Assembly: GCF_963855985.1 (NCBI RefSeq)
Contig: NC_087106.1
Location: 4,013,001-4,077,000 of the forward strand
DNA length: 64,000 bases
Direction: 5' to 3'
Origin: Ostrinia nubilalis
Lineage: Eukaryota; Arthropoda; Insecta; Lepidoptera; Crambidae
Both the position numbers and the translations under genes were made by a program. The notes beneath the pieces were generated by a model that saw only the letters and a program-made list of their open reading frames with translations, searched no databases and was not told where the DNA came from. This document shows, in pieces, positions 35,501-49,000 of this stretch (the stretch's first letter is position 1; every line of letters starts with the position of its first letter).

Positions 35501-38500
35501 TAAAGGGATACAAATCAAGAAAGGCAAGTTTTAATACACAAACAATGGTAATACCTGATTGGTTATTCAAAACTTTTCTCCGCTCAGCCTAGGTGGAAAC
35601 CGCGCCTTATTGTCATATTTTTTGCTGGGTAGGTACTATTAGAGACTTACCTTAAATATAAGCAGCTGTCCAGTGTCGGGCGATTTGATCCTAGTCAGTC
35701 TTAGGTCTCCCTTCCGGCCCTCGGGCGTCCGGGACTCCACGGTCACTCTTGAAATCTGAAACGAGACTCAAGTTAAATTCACATTCATAAACATTTGCAG
35801 TGAAATGGCTATAGAGCACATCTATTTCAAAACAATGTCGAACTCGTTCTATGTTCTTTGATGAATATCAATGTGGGTCAAATTTCCGAACCGAAAATGA
35901 GTGGTAAGGTGATGTGGAAATAACGAAATTTGATTGGTTATTTAAACAAAACACATCTTCTCTCGTCTCTTTTTTTCATTTTCCTTTTGATGCAAACCGG
36001 GTCTTACTTTGCCCCAGGACAAACTTGGCCTTCACTGATTGGGTTATTGGCGGCCAAGCTGTAGATCCTGGCTAAATAGGACATGAAGTTATGTGATGCT
36101 GTGATCTCAGAAAAAGAATATAACATTTGAACATTTAATTATATGAATACACTGTACCTGAACACTACTGGTGAACGCATCACAATTGAAGTCTATTTGC
36201 ACTTGATTCACAGCCACCGAGATTCCGTCTATGACCTGAAACATATTTTGATAAGTAAGAAAGTGCAATGCCCAAACGTAATTAGTAACAAGTAACAATG
36301 CAATGTACAATTTTTGCGACAAAGTGGTGCTTCCAAAGATATTTTTAAGAGTCAAGGCGGCGGTTCTCGCTGCAATACAAGCGCTGCGAGTCAAGCAACG
36401 GAGACAAGAGACTCGAGACCGCCACCGTTACAAGACACTTGACTTCTAGGTCTCTTTCGTCTGTCTCGGTCTTGATGACGAACTGATGCTTAAGCATTGC
36501 TTAAAGTTAAGTGACTGTTAGTCTCCTGTCTTAGTCGCATCGCGAGCCGCTGTCTTTAATATCTCCATGAATGTGCCTACCTTGTGTATGTAGCTGTATT
36601 TGCCCGGAGCGGGCATAGATCCCGTGGCGGTGGGGTTCACGACCCGAGGCTCCTGGCACACTTCTAGTGCTATGTGTACCTCGTCTAGATTCTGTGGAGG
36701 AAATCATTTTAATATTTTAGTTTTGTGCAATATTAGGTATCTTGACTACGGGAGACCGAGGAGAGATGTGACAATCTATTAACTATAAGCGAGCTAGAAA
36801 CAGCGCGTATTTGTTAGCTCGAGACTGGAACTAAAAACGCGTATTGTTACGAGCTCGCTAGCATAAGTTAATAAATTCCAAAAAATCGACGATGTCACAA
36901 CTCTCCTCGGTCTCCCCTAGATATTAATAAGAAAGGAGTATTTAAATAGTCATTTGCGTCAAAATGAATTCCACAAAGACCGATCCTGAGCTGCTTGAAT
37001 CCAGGTGCTTCCCGAGATACCCAGATCGTCGGTCTACCGAGCTGGAGGTTTACACTATGTTTTCAGGTCTAGTAAGTGTAAATAATAGCCACTAGAGAAC
37101 TTGTCTGCCCTAACGGCTATCAGCTCTACGAGCTATGTTTTCTTTATTTCTATGTTATGTGTGGTAAGAAATAAAGTGTATCTATCTGTCTTCTATATTG
37201 TATTTTAGTTTAAATCTGTTGCAGCCTTGTAAGACGCCCCAGACAAAAAGTCATTGTCTGATAATTAATACAAGGATGCAACTCTTTATTTGCCCATGAC
37301 AATTGTTGTATTGTCCAGCGCATAAAAACTACTCATTTCATTAGTTCAATGTCTATGTAAACTTTTGGAGAAGGACAAACATTATTTTCGTCGCAAAAAC
37401 ATTTAAACTAGTCTGCCAGAAAGTCTAGTAATAAATCGAATCTATGCCGACTGTCATTAAGTTGCATCTAAGGTGCTTAAATACTTGTTTAACTATTGTA
37501 GTACATTATTGTTAAAACGTAAACAACATGTCTATCTATTAGTAGATAACAAAGTACTACATGTGTACCTCCTTTGTTATTGCTGAAAACCAGTCTTTAC
37601 CTATTTAAGATTAATCGCAGAGCTGTGTTGTATTAAGAGCGTTGTCACATTTTTCATGCAGAAATCGAGAATTTGGCAGATTTCGAAATGATTTTAGTCA
37701 TATAATTTATTGTTATAGCTTCTTTTGACTTATATCATCGTAATTATCATACGTTTTTACGGAATGTCTATTGACAAAATCTCGTTCAAATTGGATTTTT
37801 GCCTACGAAAACAGCGAATTTCGAAAGCCCGATTTCCAGGTAACTCGCGAAGGCACAACTTTGAACTAATATTACAACAAATTTATTTCTAAGTAAGAAG
37901 ATAGAATGTATTCATTAGAATAAGCATACCCTGAAGAAGAAAGTGTATTGAGAAAATTTTGATGTTTAATTCATTAAAATGCATTTTTATCATGTCTAAG
38001 ATAGTCAAAATTCGAGAAAATTACTGCAAGAAAACAGGTCACATCTCATAATCTAAAAGTCATTTGGCAACATAAACTACTTTATACTTAAGAAGAAACA
38101 TAGTACTATTATTGTGTAAAAAAGAAAAAATATCTATCTTCAATCTTCAAATGAAAAATTAATTTGAAAATACTATAAAATCGGGTGCATCAAATGGCAT
38201 AAATCAGTCGTGCTTTGGCACTCGTAGACGCCGGGTCTATGTCAGTTGACTGCCCACTGACGTATATGCGTCACGCGTGATTTTTTCGTAAATTGTAGTA
38301 TGATTGAGTACTTTTGATCCGCAAGTATTTTTAATTTATTTGTTTAGGTAAATCGGACTTGTAATTTCTTTCTTTTCAAACTTTTTATTATTTTACTTAC
38401 AGAATATGGGTAGAATAGATAAAAGATATTATTATGGTATCTGTTTGGCCAGGAAAAAATAAATGACTAATAAAAATTTTAACAGGGTGTCAAAACATTA

Positions 38501-39976
38501 GTCTATGCTATTGTGTTTCTACCGACATAAAATATACTCTTCCTTACTAATAAAAGTTGAATAGCGTCTGTATGGTCACACAACGCTTCGTCATGTTTTT
38601 CCGAAAGTTCAATTACTGACGACTGAAAGAAATTGGTGCGTAACTATTCATCTGATATTAAACGTTTAGTAATAAAGGGGTAGGTCAGGTAAATAGCAAA
38701 TCCACCAGCGCACAGTGTTTTATTTTGGCTTAGAAGCGGACATCCCTGTTTTATTAATTCAATCGTTAGATATTACTATTATGTATACAATTGATGAAGG
38801 AACTAGTAGTTGTATTTGTTTAGTTTCGAAGAAATATTCGATTTTGTAATTTTATAAAAAAAACTGTTTTAGAAGCATATTTTCTAAAAAAATTACATTA
38901 AGTCAGAATTTTGTAAATAAATTTACCTATCACTATAACGTCTACCTTTATGTAAAAATAAATGGTTATTGCTGCAGTAATTTAGGAATTATTTAATAAT
39001 TTATGATTTTCAGAAAACATTTTTTTCTCTGTTGTCCTAGAAAAATGGCAGCTAGACTTACTTTATAATGATGCATGATATAATTATCTATAATACCTGA
39101 AAATATTACTTGCCTATCCCGTGGAAGTTCGAAGATATTTTAATTTCTATGAGTTTAGAAGATTTATATGTAAATAGGGTTGTCATCTAAATATTTTTTA
39201 GTTTTTTAAATGCCGTCCGTAACAATACGGTTTTAATGCCTTTGTTAGATAACTATTGAAATTCATTGCTTTTACCATTATTAATTTGTCTGGTCGAGTT
39301 TGATAATTATAGAGTTGGCCCTGTGGCGGCTTATTGGAAATCCTATCGTTTTCGAAACATCGATATATATGTTGCAGTCAAAACTCATAATCGATCAAAA
39401 CCACTTTTGACCGCAAATTTCAGTTAATAGTGGTTTTGACCGATGGCCTTAGTCAATATTACTTTTGACAAATTTTTCTAGTCGTATCATCGAACTTCCA
39501 CGGGATAGGCAAGTAATATTTTCAGGTATTATAGATAATTATATCATGCATCAATATAAAGTAAGTCTAGCTGCCATTTTTCTAGGACAACAGAGAAAAA
39601 AATGTTTTCTGAAAATCATAAATTATTAAATAATTCCTAAATTACTGCAGCAATAACCATTTATTTTTACATAAAGGTAGACGTTATAGTGATAGGTAAA
39701 TTTATTTACAAAATTCTGACTTAATGTAATTTTTTTAGAAAATATGCTTCTAAAACAGTTTTTTTTATAAAATCACAAAATCGAATATTTCTTCGAAACT
39801 AAACAAATACAACTACTAGTTCCTTCATCAATTGTATACATAATAGTAATATCTAACGATTGAATTAATAAAACAGGGATGTCCGCTTCTAAGGCAAAAT
39901 AAAAGACTGTGCAGCGGTCGCTCGATGCCACTTAGACAAATCCCAAATATAATAATATTATAAATGCGAAAGTAAC

Positions 39977-40013
<37 letters not shown>

Positions 40014-43000
40014 TACGCTTTCCCGCTTAAACCTCGCAACCGATTTTGATGAAATTTGGCATAGAGATAGTTTGAGTCCCGGGAAAGAACATAGGATAGT
40101 TTTTATCCCGGTTTTTGAAACAGGGACGCGCGCGATAAAGTTTTTCTGTGACAGACAAAATTCCACGCGGGCGAAGCCGCGGGCGGAAAGCTAGTAGTTT
40201 TATAAAACGTCAACTAAGTTGGTTAGGTATTTGTATTGTAGATACTTATACAAATGAACGTATAAAATGAGTTTATTTTTAAAAGTATAGGTACAGGGTG
40301 GAAACGATAAGTGATTTCACTTAATTTTTAATTATACAAGATATCGAGAAACTGTTTACTGTTCCTGTAAGTGCTTCATGAGCTCTTTAAAACAATAACA
40401 ATAAATAGGTCAAAGAATAAACTGGATCTATGCGAAAATTCAATGTTTCCGAATTTCATACTAAATGTATGCCGCCAGCCATACCTACCATATTAGAAGT
40501 GTTAATTTTTTAAATTTAATTTTTTAATTGAGTAATATATAATAATCAAACAACAAACTCGTAAATTGCATTCTTATTTAAATTAGGTATTTACGGAAAA
40601 CATGATTTTAGGTTTAACTTGCTACAATATCATCAAGAGATACTAATTAATAAATACTAAATAAACAGATAAAGGGGACGGCATTAAGGCACTCAGAATT
40701 CTCAGAAACCATTGATTTCGTGTTTGTTTGTAACTGTATTAAATGTATGAAAGCTGGAAATATAGGTTTTTTGAATAGATTCAGTTCGTTCTTAAACATA
40801 TTATTGATGCCGTTTGCTAGGTCTCATGAAGCACTTTTTCAGTAAGTAACCATTTGTTCGACATCTTGTATACCTACTATAAGAAATATTCGAGTGAGAT
40901 CAATAATTATCGATTATTTTCGTCATCCTTATTTAATTTTGTATTAAATTTAATTAAAATACACTAAGGCTGAAATGCACCACCTAACTTTGACCCTAAC
41001 TGACAATAACCGGTGTTTTATGTTAGACAGATTTTTGGCATCCAAAATTTTGATGTTAATGTTAAATTAAGACGGTGCAACACGGCCTAACAAATGTATC
41101 GTAGACAGTACTTTTTATTTTCTTCATTAATCTTTCTTTTCTTTGTAAAGCTATCTACAAGCTTTTATTTTCTTTGACATCTGGAGTTGTAAAATCTTGC
41201 AACTTAAAATTTACTTACTTCCCGTTTTCCCATTGAGCTGAAATTTTGCATGTCTACACAGGCATGCAAAATTTCGTTTCATTTCGCACTAAATAATTTA
41301 ATTTACACGTGTTTTCATGCGATGGCCAAGTCAATATATTTATGTAAAACGTTAATGATTTCCTGGACTGGACTTGGTATTACATGGATCTCACAACTTT
41401 TTACCGTAGAACAACTGAGTAGTGAGACTTGGTTTTTTTGACAAGTATTGTTTTTGATGGGTTTGTATTACAGAACGCATGTGTACCTAATACCTAATGG
41501 GATAACTGTTTAAAAACACGATTAGATAAATTTTGCTCTATGGATAAAAATCTTAAAGTTACCTCTGATTTTTTAGCATTATACGACCGTGGTTTATAAT
41601 AATAAATTCTATAAAATCACAATGATATCAGTATTTACCTCTTTGATTTCCTGACTTGTTTAGATTTACAAAAACTAAATATTTATTATTAACTTTTAGA
41701 TAATAATTTGAATGGCGCTTACGATGTTTAGTTACGAGCTCTTTGATGGACACAGATATTATAGATAACGTTTAAAAAATGGCACGCTCGTTTTCATACA
41801 TTTCATTCTATTCATTTAACCTATCCATATTTATGTGCGGAAACGTCACAAAATCAGAATAAATTTTAATTTTTCCACCCCGCATCATAAAAACTAAAAA
41901 GTCAAAAGTAAAATTTAAATAGTAAATATTTTTCATAAACAAGCTTTTGATGCTGTAAAAAAAATAAAATAAAACATAAATTCTTTCAAACCCATCAACT
42001 TATTACTTTACTCAATTTAAAGATTAAAAACTTGTCGCGGGATTTACTAGTGTAAAAAATAAATTAATTACGTAACTTGATTTTGCTAAAAGTCTGATCT
42101 GAGAAAAAATCAAATAGGTAAATTATACATTATTTCTTTATTATTATGTATGATGTACTGTCTTAGGTACGATACAACAACGGATTAAGATCGTTTAGTC
42201 GACGCAGCGTTGAAATTGTACAGATAAATGCAGTTTGCGCACTCACTACGCGACGTCAAGCAATAAAAACCTAAAATTCGAACGCCAACTTTTTGCTACA
42301 ACGCCACAGAATAAGTAATAGTACAGGTACAGAAGGATTACTCCGCAAGACGATTTAAATAAATGCGAGTCTTGCTACGACGCGATACAGTGGAATTCAG
42401 CTCGCACAGCACTACGTACCTACAATTTTATTCACCTACAAGTTTTGTCTCTTTCTATCGCGTGCCTCTGAACTCTTCTTACGCTGTTAGGGTTGCTGTC
42501 TAGTGAAAAAATAATTAATCTACTTATTTGTAATGAGGTACGTATTATGGAAAACCTTGGGAGAGGCCTTTGTCCAGCAGTGGACGTCATTTGGCTGAAA
42601 CGAACGAACGCATTCTGAGCAGTAGTCATAGTAGGTTAGGTTCCTATACTATCCTAAGAATTATTGATTACCTAAATGGCCAACATACCTTTCAGCATCT
42701 TTGGGAAGCGAAAAAAAAAGATAAATCCGGTAGATTACTTTTCGAATTTAAACACCCGAACGCCGCACAATATTTCTTTCTCTTTATGTCCATTTTTAAA
42801 TAATACTTCGATCATAGAATTATAATCATACTACAACGCACGCCAGCGTCCTGACTAGCGCGCGCGTGACACTCGACTGATATAATACCCGCCGGCGGGG
42901 CGCTTCGCTGTAGGTAATTATCGGATGTACCGCGCGGAGTGAGCCAGGCCTGACAACGCTCTTAATGATTGAACGCTGCACTCGACATTCAAGGTTAAAA

Positions 43001-46000
43001 GCAAATTATTAGCCGAACAAATAGGATGGTAGTTTAGTAAGATCAAGGCCAAACATGCAAGCCGAACTCGGTGCCACAGTAAAAAAATGCGCACAGTAAA
43101 ATTATTTTGTATTTAATGCTATAACAATATTGGCCGTAATTTTGGAAGTATCAGTTTCTCTCACTTAACAGGAGCGATAGAGAATAGTCGCAGATGATAA
43201 GTTTAATCGATAGAAAACATAAAGCGGGCCAGGCAGTATGGTAGTTGAAATGACGGCTATAGTGCGACAGGGCTATTTGTACTTGAGGAGATTAAGAATG
43301 CCATTACCGAAGAAAGGAATGTAACTAAGCTTGCTACGGCCAATAACATTGGAAGTGTGTATGACCTCTAGAAATAAGTATCTTAGTTACTAATCTTATT
43401 AAGTGTGTCCAGAATTTAAGCTTATGTTGACTTTGAAATCGAATTAAATACGTAACACGTACAAAAGGCAATTATTGAAACACAACTCTTAACCATCTTG
43501 ACACAAGTCTAGCAGATAAGACGTTGAATTTAAATGCGTTCGCGACTCGCTTGCACCTAAATTAAGATTCATATCAAAGTATATTCACGTGTAACACTTC
43601 ATGGTCTACCATAATACATGTTTTGGTTGGATGAATGAGGCACTTCTCATGTAATGTCGCTATATTACTGAGTACTCTTTCCTATACTGTGGCAAAGAGC
43701 ATTCGACCGTGACTAGGACAAGACTTGCGTTCCAAACAGCCGCTAGGTTTTTAGGTGGCACACAACTTAGCCATGATAACATTGTAACATTCTTGGGGTA
43801 TTGTCCAAGTTCCTATGACTTGCTCTATGTGCAAATAGTCGGTAATTTGTGTACTTTTCGTGATAAAGCACGATTTTCAGTTAAAACTGGACGTCAGATT
43901 GCTGTAAGAATGAACTAAGGCTGAAACCTTGAAAACAGATGTTTACATTGATATTATTAGATTGTATGTTTAGGGCAAATAATGGGTATCACCAATACTT
44001 GTCAATACCAGTCAATACCTACCAGAAAAAGAGCTGTAGAAATATTTAGACGAATGTTAACCCAATCATAAGAAATAATGGATTAATTAGACTGTTTAAG
44101 TACAGTATTTTTAATGTTATACTTTAAAAAACATACTAAAGATTAACAATATTTAGTTACATAAGCAGTACTGGAAAACCTTGGGGGAGGCCTTTGTCCA
44201 GCAGTGGACGTCATTTGGCTGAAAACGAACGAACGAACGAAGTAGTACTAATGCATTTATTGTACTCATTATCACTCTCAGTATACCTATAGCAACTGTC
44301 TTATTGAGGATAATAAACACAATAAATAGAAGATAAAGACTTGTCAGTTTTTATGGCCAGTTCTGGGAAAACTATAGACGATTAGCCTAACTATTGGTAC
44401 AGTACATATTATTATAGTTGTGGACGAATGTCGTGCGTCAATCACTCGTCGGGAGTTAAGTGTGACCAATTCCGGCGGTTTCGTCAAACATCTTGTTACG
44501 ACCTTTTTACTATCAAATTACTCCAATTTAGATTTTGAAAGCTGTTGTGGCCTTTTTTTATAAAAAAACTAGATGTGTGAAACAAAATAGATGAACCTTA
44601 TCTTTGCTTGAAAGAAAAAATCATACAAAACAAACTGTGAACACTAACAATGAAAAACAATTATGTACCTTATTTGTTTGAAGTTATTTATACCGTGATA
44701 AGATTATTTCAGTTCAACGAGCATGCAGGCCAGTCTCAATGCTGAATATTGAACAAATCAATAGTCTACTAACATAAGCCCAAAAGCGTTGGACGAAGAC
44801 AAAATTAGCAATTCATAAATATGCTAATCGGAATGTTCAACTGACAGAACTGTTTTAGATGAGAAAATTTGTGAATATTCAGTTTTCATTACATTCGTGT
44901 AATATAAATATTCATACTGCTCTTAATGTCAAATCTGTATATAATTTAACTTGGTTTGCTTGCTTAATTTTTGTTTTACAGGCAAGGGAGACAATTGATA
45001 CTAGTCATTGTATGTAATGGTACATCCTAACATATTAAACACCTCACTACATTGGAAAATTAAAAGACTAATAATAATAATAATAATAATAATAAGCCTC
45101 CCAAAATCCTACCTTTCGTCCGAGCCGAACATCTGGCCACGTGGGGGGCGGACACGCGTACTTTCAAAACTTACGCGGCCAACGAGGTAAAGGTGACCCA
45201 TTAAAAATGGAGCTAAGGTCAAGAAGATTGTCAAGTATAGAGTCGCTGCCCGGGGGCGATCGCCGGGGCGCATCTGGAGCCGATGCTGGATGCCACAGTA
45301 TGCGGTCCATCGGCGGTAGGGGATTGAGCAGGCGGGTCTCTACCGACAAGTTTACTACAGCCGAAATAGACGAAAATTGCCCGGATTCACATCGCCGGGG
45401 CGCATCTGGAGCCGATGCTGGATGCCACAGTATGCGATCCATCGGCGGTAGGGGATTGAGCAGGCGGGTCCCGACCGACAAGTTTACTACAGCCGAAACA
45501 AACGAAAATAGCCCGGATTCACCCACTTCTAGTAATACAGCTAATCCGACTGAGGCTGTTTCGCAGGTAGCATCTACTTTTGCATCACAACCTGCGACCA
45601 CCAAAGCCGGAAAACCAAGAGTGCGCATGAGATGGAACGATGAAGTTAACATATTTATCATGCGCACCTACTACTACATAACTAAATTAGAGACCGACCG
45701 AACTGTTTATTGTAAAAGGCTATTCGACAAATTTAAGAACCAATACCCTGATATAAATGTATCCGAACAACGTATAGCTGATCAACGTAGGGCAATCATC
45801 AGGAATAAATTACTGTCCGATGAGGTAATAAATGACATAAAAAGAGAAGTAAAAGAAATATTAGCAGATGAACTGCCTGGAGAACTCATACACACTTTTA
45901 CACCCGTTGACTCACAGTCTACTCAAATATGTGTCCATAGTATCCCACTCTCAGAAACATCTTTAGAAAATCGTGACGAGCACACATCAACTACACAATT

Positions 46001-49000
46001 GTCGATCCCTAATCCCTCGTTCACTACACAACAATCTCCAAATAATACTCCCACTGAGCTCTTACACAATACACTACATGAAGACACCTGTACTACATTA
46101 CATACTCAAGCTGACGATATGACGACTGAACCAACACGAAACGCTTATGATGATAAGATTGCAGCAGATCTAACAGAAAAATTCGAGCTCACTCTGGCCC
46201 AATACGAAGATATCGACCCTGAAACCCGCCCAAAACTACCGCGTTTAGCTCACAGTAAAAAATTACACTATTTAAAGTACATATTCAACAAACACATTTT
46301 AGAAAAGTTCTGTAAAGATGACTCAAACTTAACACGCGTACATACTATTGTTTATTGCAGTGCCGTGGTAATAAGTAAAGAACTAGGATACAGGATAGCT
46401 GAAAACCCGACACAAGCACAGCCACATAGGAAAGACAATACATTCAAGCCAAGATGGGAAATCAGATTAGAAAGAGATATTACAAAACTAAGAGTTGACA
46501 TAGGTAGACTCACGCAATATATTAATGGAAACAGATCGAGAAAAGTAGTGAAAAATGTGGAAACCATTTTCAAAACTGTGAAAATACATACGAGACATGA
46601 AAAAGATAACGCAAGACCCGAAGAATTTCTGGATACCCTAAAACAAAAACTCACTCTAAAAGCACATAGACTAGCTAGGTATAAAAAATCTCAGAACAGG
46701 AAAACGGAAAACAAACTTTTTAACACAAATGAGAAGGCATTTTACAGAACTTTAAGGGACGGTAGCAGTACAGGAGACAACATTAATGGAACACCTTCTG
46801 AGAATGAACTTAGGGAATACTGGGCTAACATATGGGAGACTCAAATGGAACATAATGAAGAAGCTAAATGGATAGAAGAAGAGCAAAACCGTAGAGACAA
46901 TATCGATACAATGAGCTTTAAAGAGATAACCGAAGAAGATATTTACGAAGTTACAAGAAAAATGAAGAACTGGAAAGCCGCCGGAGTGGACCGAGTCCAT
47001 AATTTTTGGTTTAAACATTTCACTGCATTACATAATATCGTCGGCTGATTGCAAGAAGTCATTAACTAGCAGAAACATGATTTCGAGAAATAGCTTAATG
47101 AAGTTTGGAGAGAAAAAAGCCATTTAAAAAAATATATAATAGGTAGCGCCGCAATAAAAATGCCGATACATAAAAATAAGTCTTAGTAAAAATTTTTAGT
47201 TACTGGCATTTCAAAATAACGTACACAGTATTTAAAAAAAATCAAAATATGAAGTTAATGTCTTTTGACTGACGGCCAACTATAACAAACCAAGAAGTAA
47301 TTACTTTTTACTTTATCGGATTACCGTGATACATGTTAAATCAAGTTAAATTACGTTTATAATAATATATTAAACAATCATAATAACGAAATAATATTAT
47401 GTATTATGACCTGTCATCTTCTGGGTCACATTCTAAACAAAAAATTCAGAAACAGTGCAGTGTGGATGACATAGAAAAGACAACACACGAGATGTTTCTT
47501 CATGAAAATTTTCGCAACTACAGATGATAAATAATTTTGTAAATCTGTAGCTACGAATTCTTACCTAACCGATGCTAATTGCTAGATAAAAATAGGGTAT
47601 ACACGAGCACAAAATAATCCTCCCTCAGACACTACCGTGTAGAAAATGTTCATGAAGAAAACATCTCATGTGTTGTCTTTTCTATGTCATCCACACTGCA
47701 CTGTCTCTGTTGGCAAGATTAGATTGAAAGGACGATATCACGATAGTTATTTGAAACCATACCTAATACCTATACACAAATATTCATATCCTAATCTTGC
47801 TTATTAGGCCAGTAGAATTAGATTTTAAATCGGAAATAATTCCTACAAAAGATTTTATTGCTTTAATGATGCTTGTTGTTGTTGATTTTTGGCATCGAAC
47901 CTTAGACCAGGCATACGGCTAGGCAACGTAGTCGTCCAGGAGGATACAAGGAAGAGGGGTAGCCACAGTAGGTAACACAGAGTCGTTCAGGTGAGTGCCA
48001 GGAAGAGGTGCAGCAACCGCAGTTAAGGAACGGCTGGGATGAACAAGGATAGGCGCATCCAGTTCGTAAGCCTTGATAGGGTTACACTGGTTAAGGCGCT
48101 CCTTTTCAAGACTTGGAAGCCTGCGGGTAACGAGCCATTGGACGTGGAGAGTGGAGAGGGTCATTAATTATAAACATATTTTCTACTTTGCCGAACATTT
48201 GCACGAGAACGGTTTGTTCAAAACATATGAATTTGGTCTTATTTAATGCAGGATTAAATGCCCTTCGACCGTCAAGAAGACCACTTTTCGATAGGGTAAG
48301 TCCTTTACGCGGTATAACCGGAAAACCGAAAAACGCCCCTTTCGGGGGCCCCCACCACTTAAGCACAACAACGTCGAAGTCGAAAACCTAGGAGAGTCTT
48401 TATGGGCAACTAATGAAGCCATTAAAGCACTAAAATCTTTAGTAGGAATTATCTCCGATTTAATTCATTTTTGTGTTTAATTCTACTGGCCAATATAATA
48501 ATTTTATCACTAATTTGGTTCCAAAGTTTTTTACGCAAAAAGTCATTATAAATCTTTATTAAGTTCTGGCAGTTAGTCAAAACAGAGTGTGTATCGACTA
48601 TGTTACGACACAAAATCATTAATGGACAATAATTACTTTAATGCTATAAAAATTGACGAAACTGGATTTATCAAGTTTTACAAAAATAAATCTTCCAAAG
48701 TACGGCAGATATCAATTTACTGATCTTTGCATAATATAGTATAAGTCGCGGCCAATATCGCCATGCTAGTGTGGACACTTAATGACTTTTTGTAGTTAAT
48801 GACTTCTTGCAATCAGCCGACGATATACTAGCTAAATTAATTACCGATCTGATTAAAGGAAATACCCCACTTCCACCGTTCCTAACAAAAGGCGTCACTT
48901 ACATGTTGCCAAAAAGCACTAATACAACTGATCCCTCCCAATACAGACCGATAACTTGTCTCCCTACAATCTACAAATTAATCACTTCTTGTATAACAAA

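Noticed and set aside
45164..45667. 167-codon minus-strand frame
   Set aside because: Antisense of the Dong N-terminus, duplicated with it; no domain.
48188..48391. 67-codon plus-strand frame as a captured host gene
   Set aside because: No recognisable similarity. It lies in the unassigned interior of the TIR transposon; kept only as an unidentified segment.
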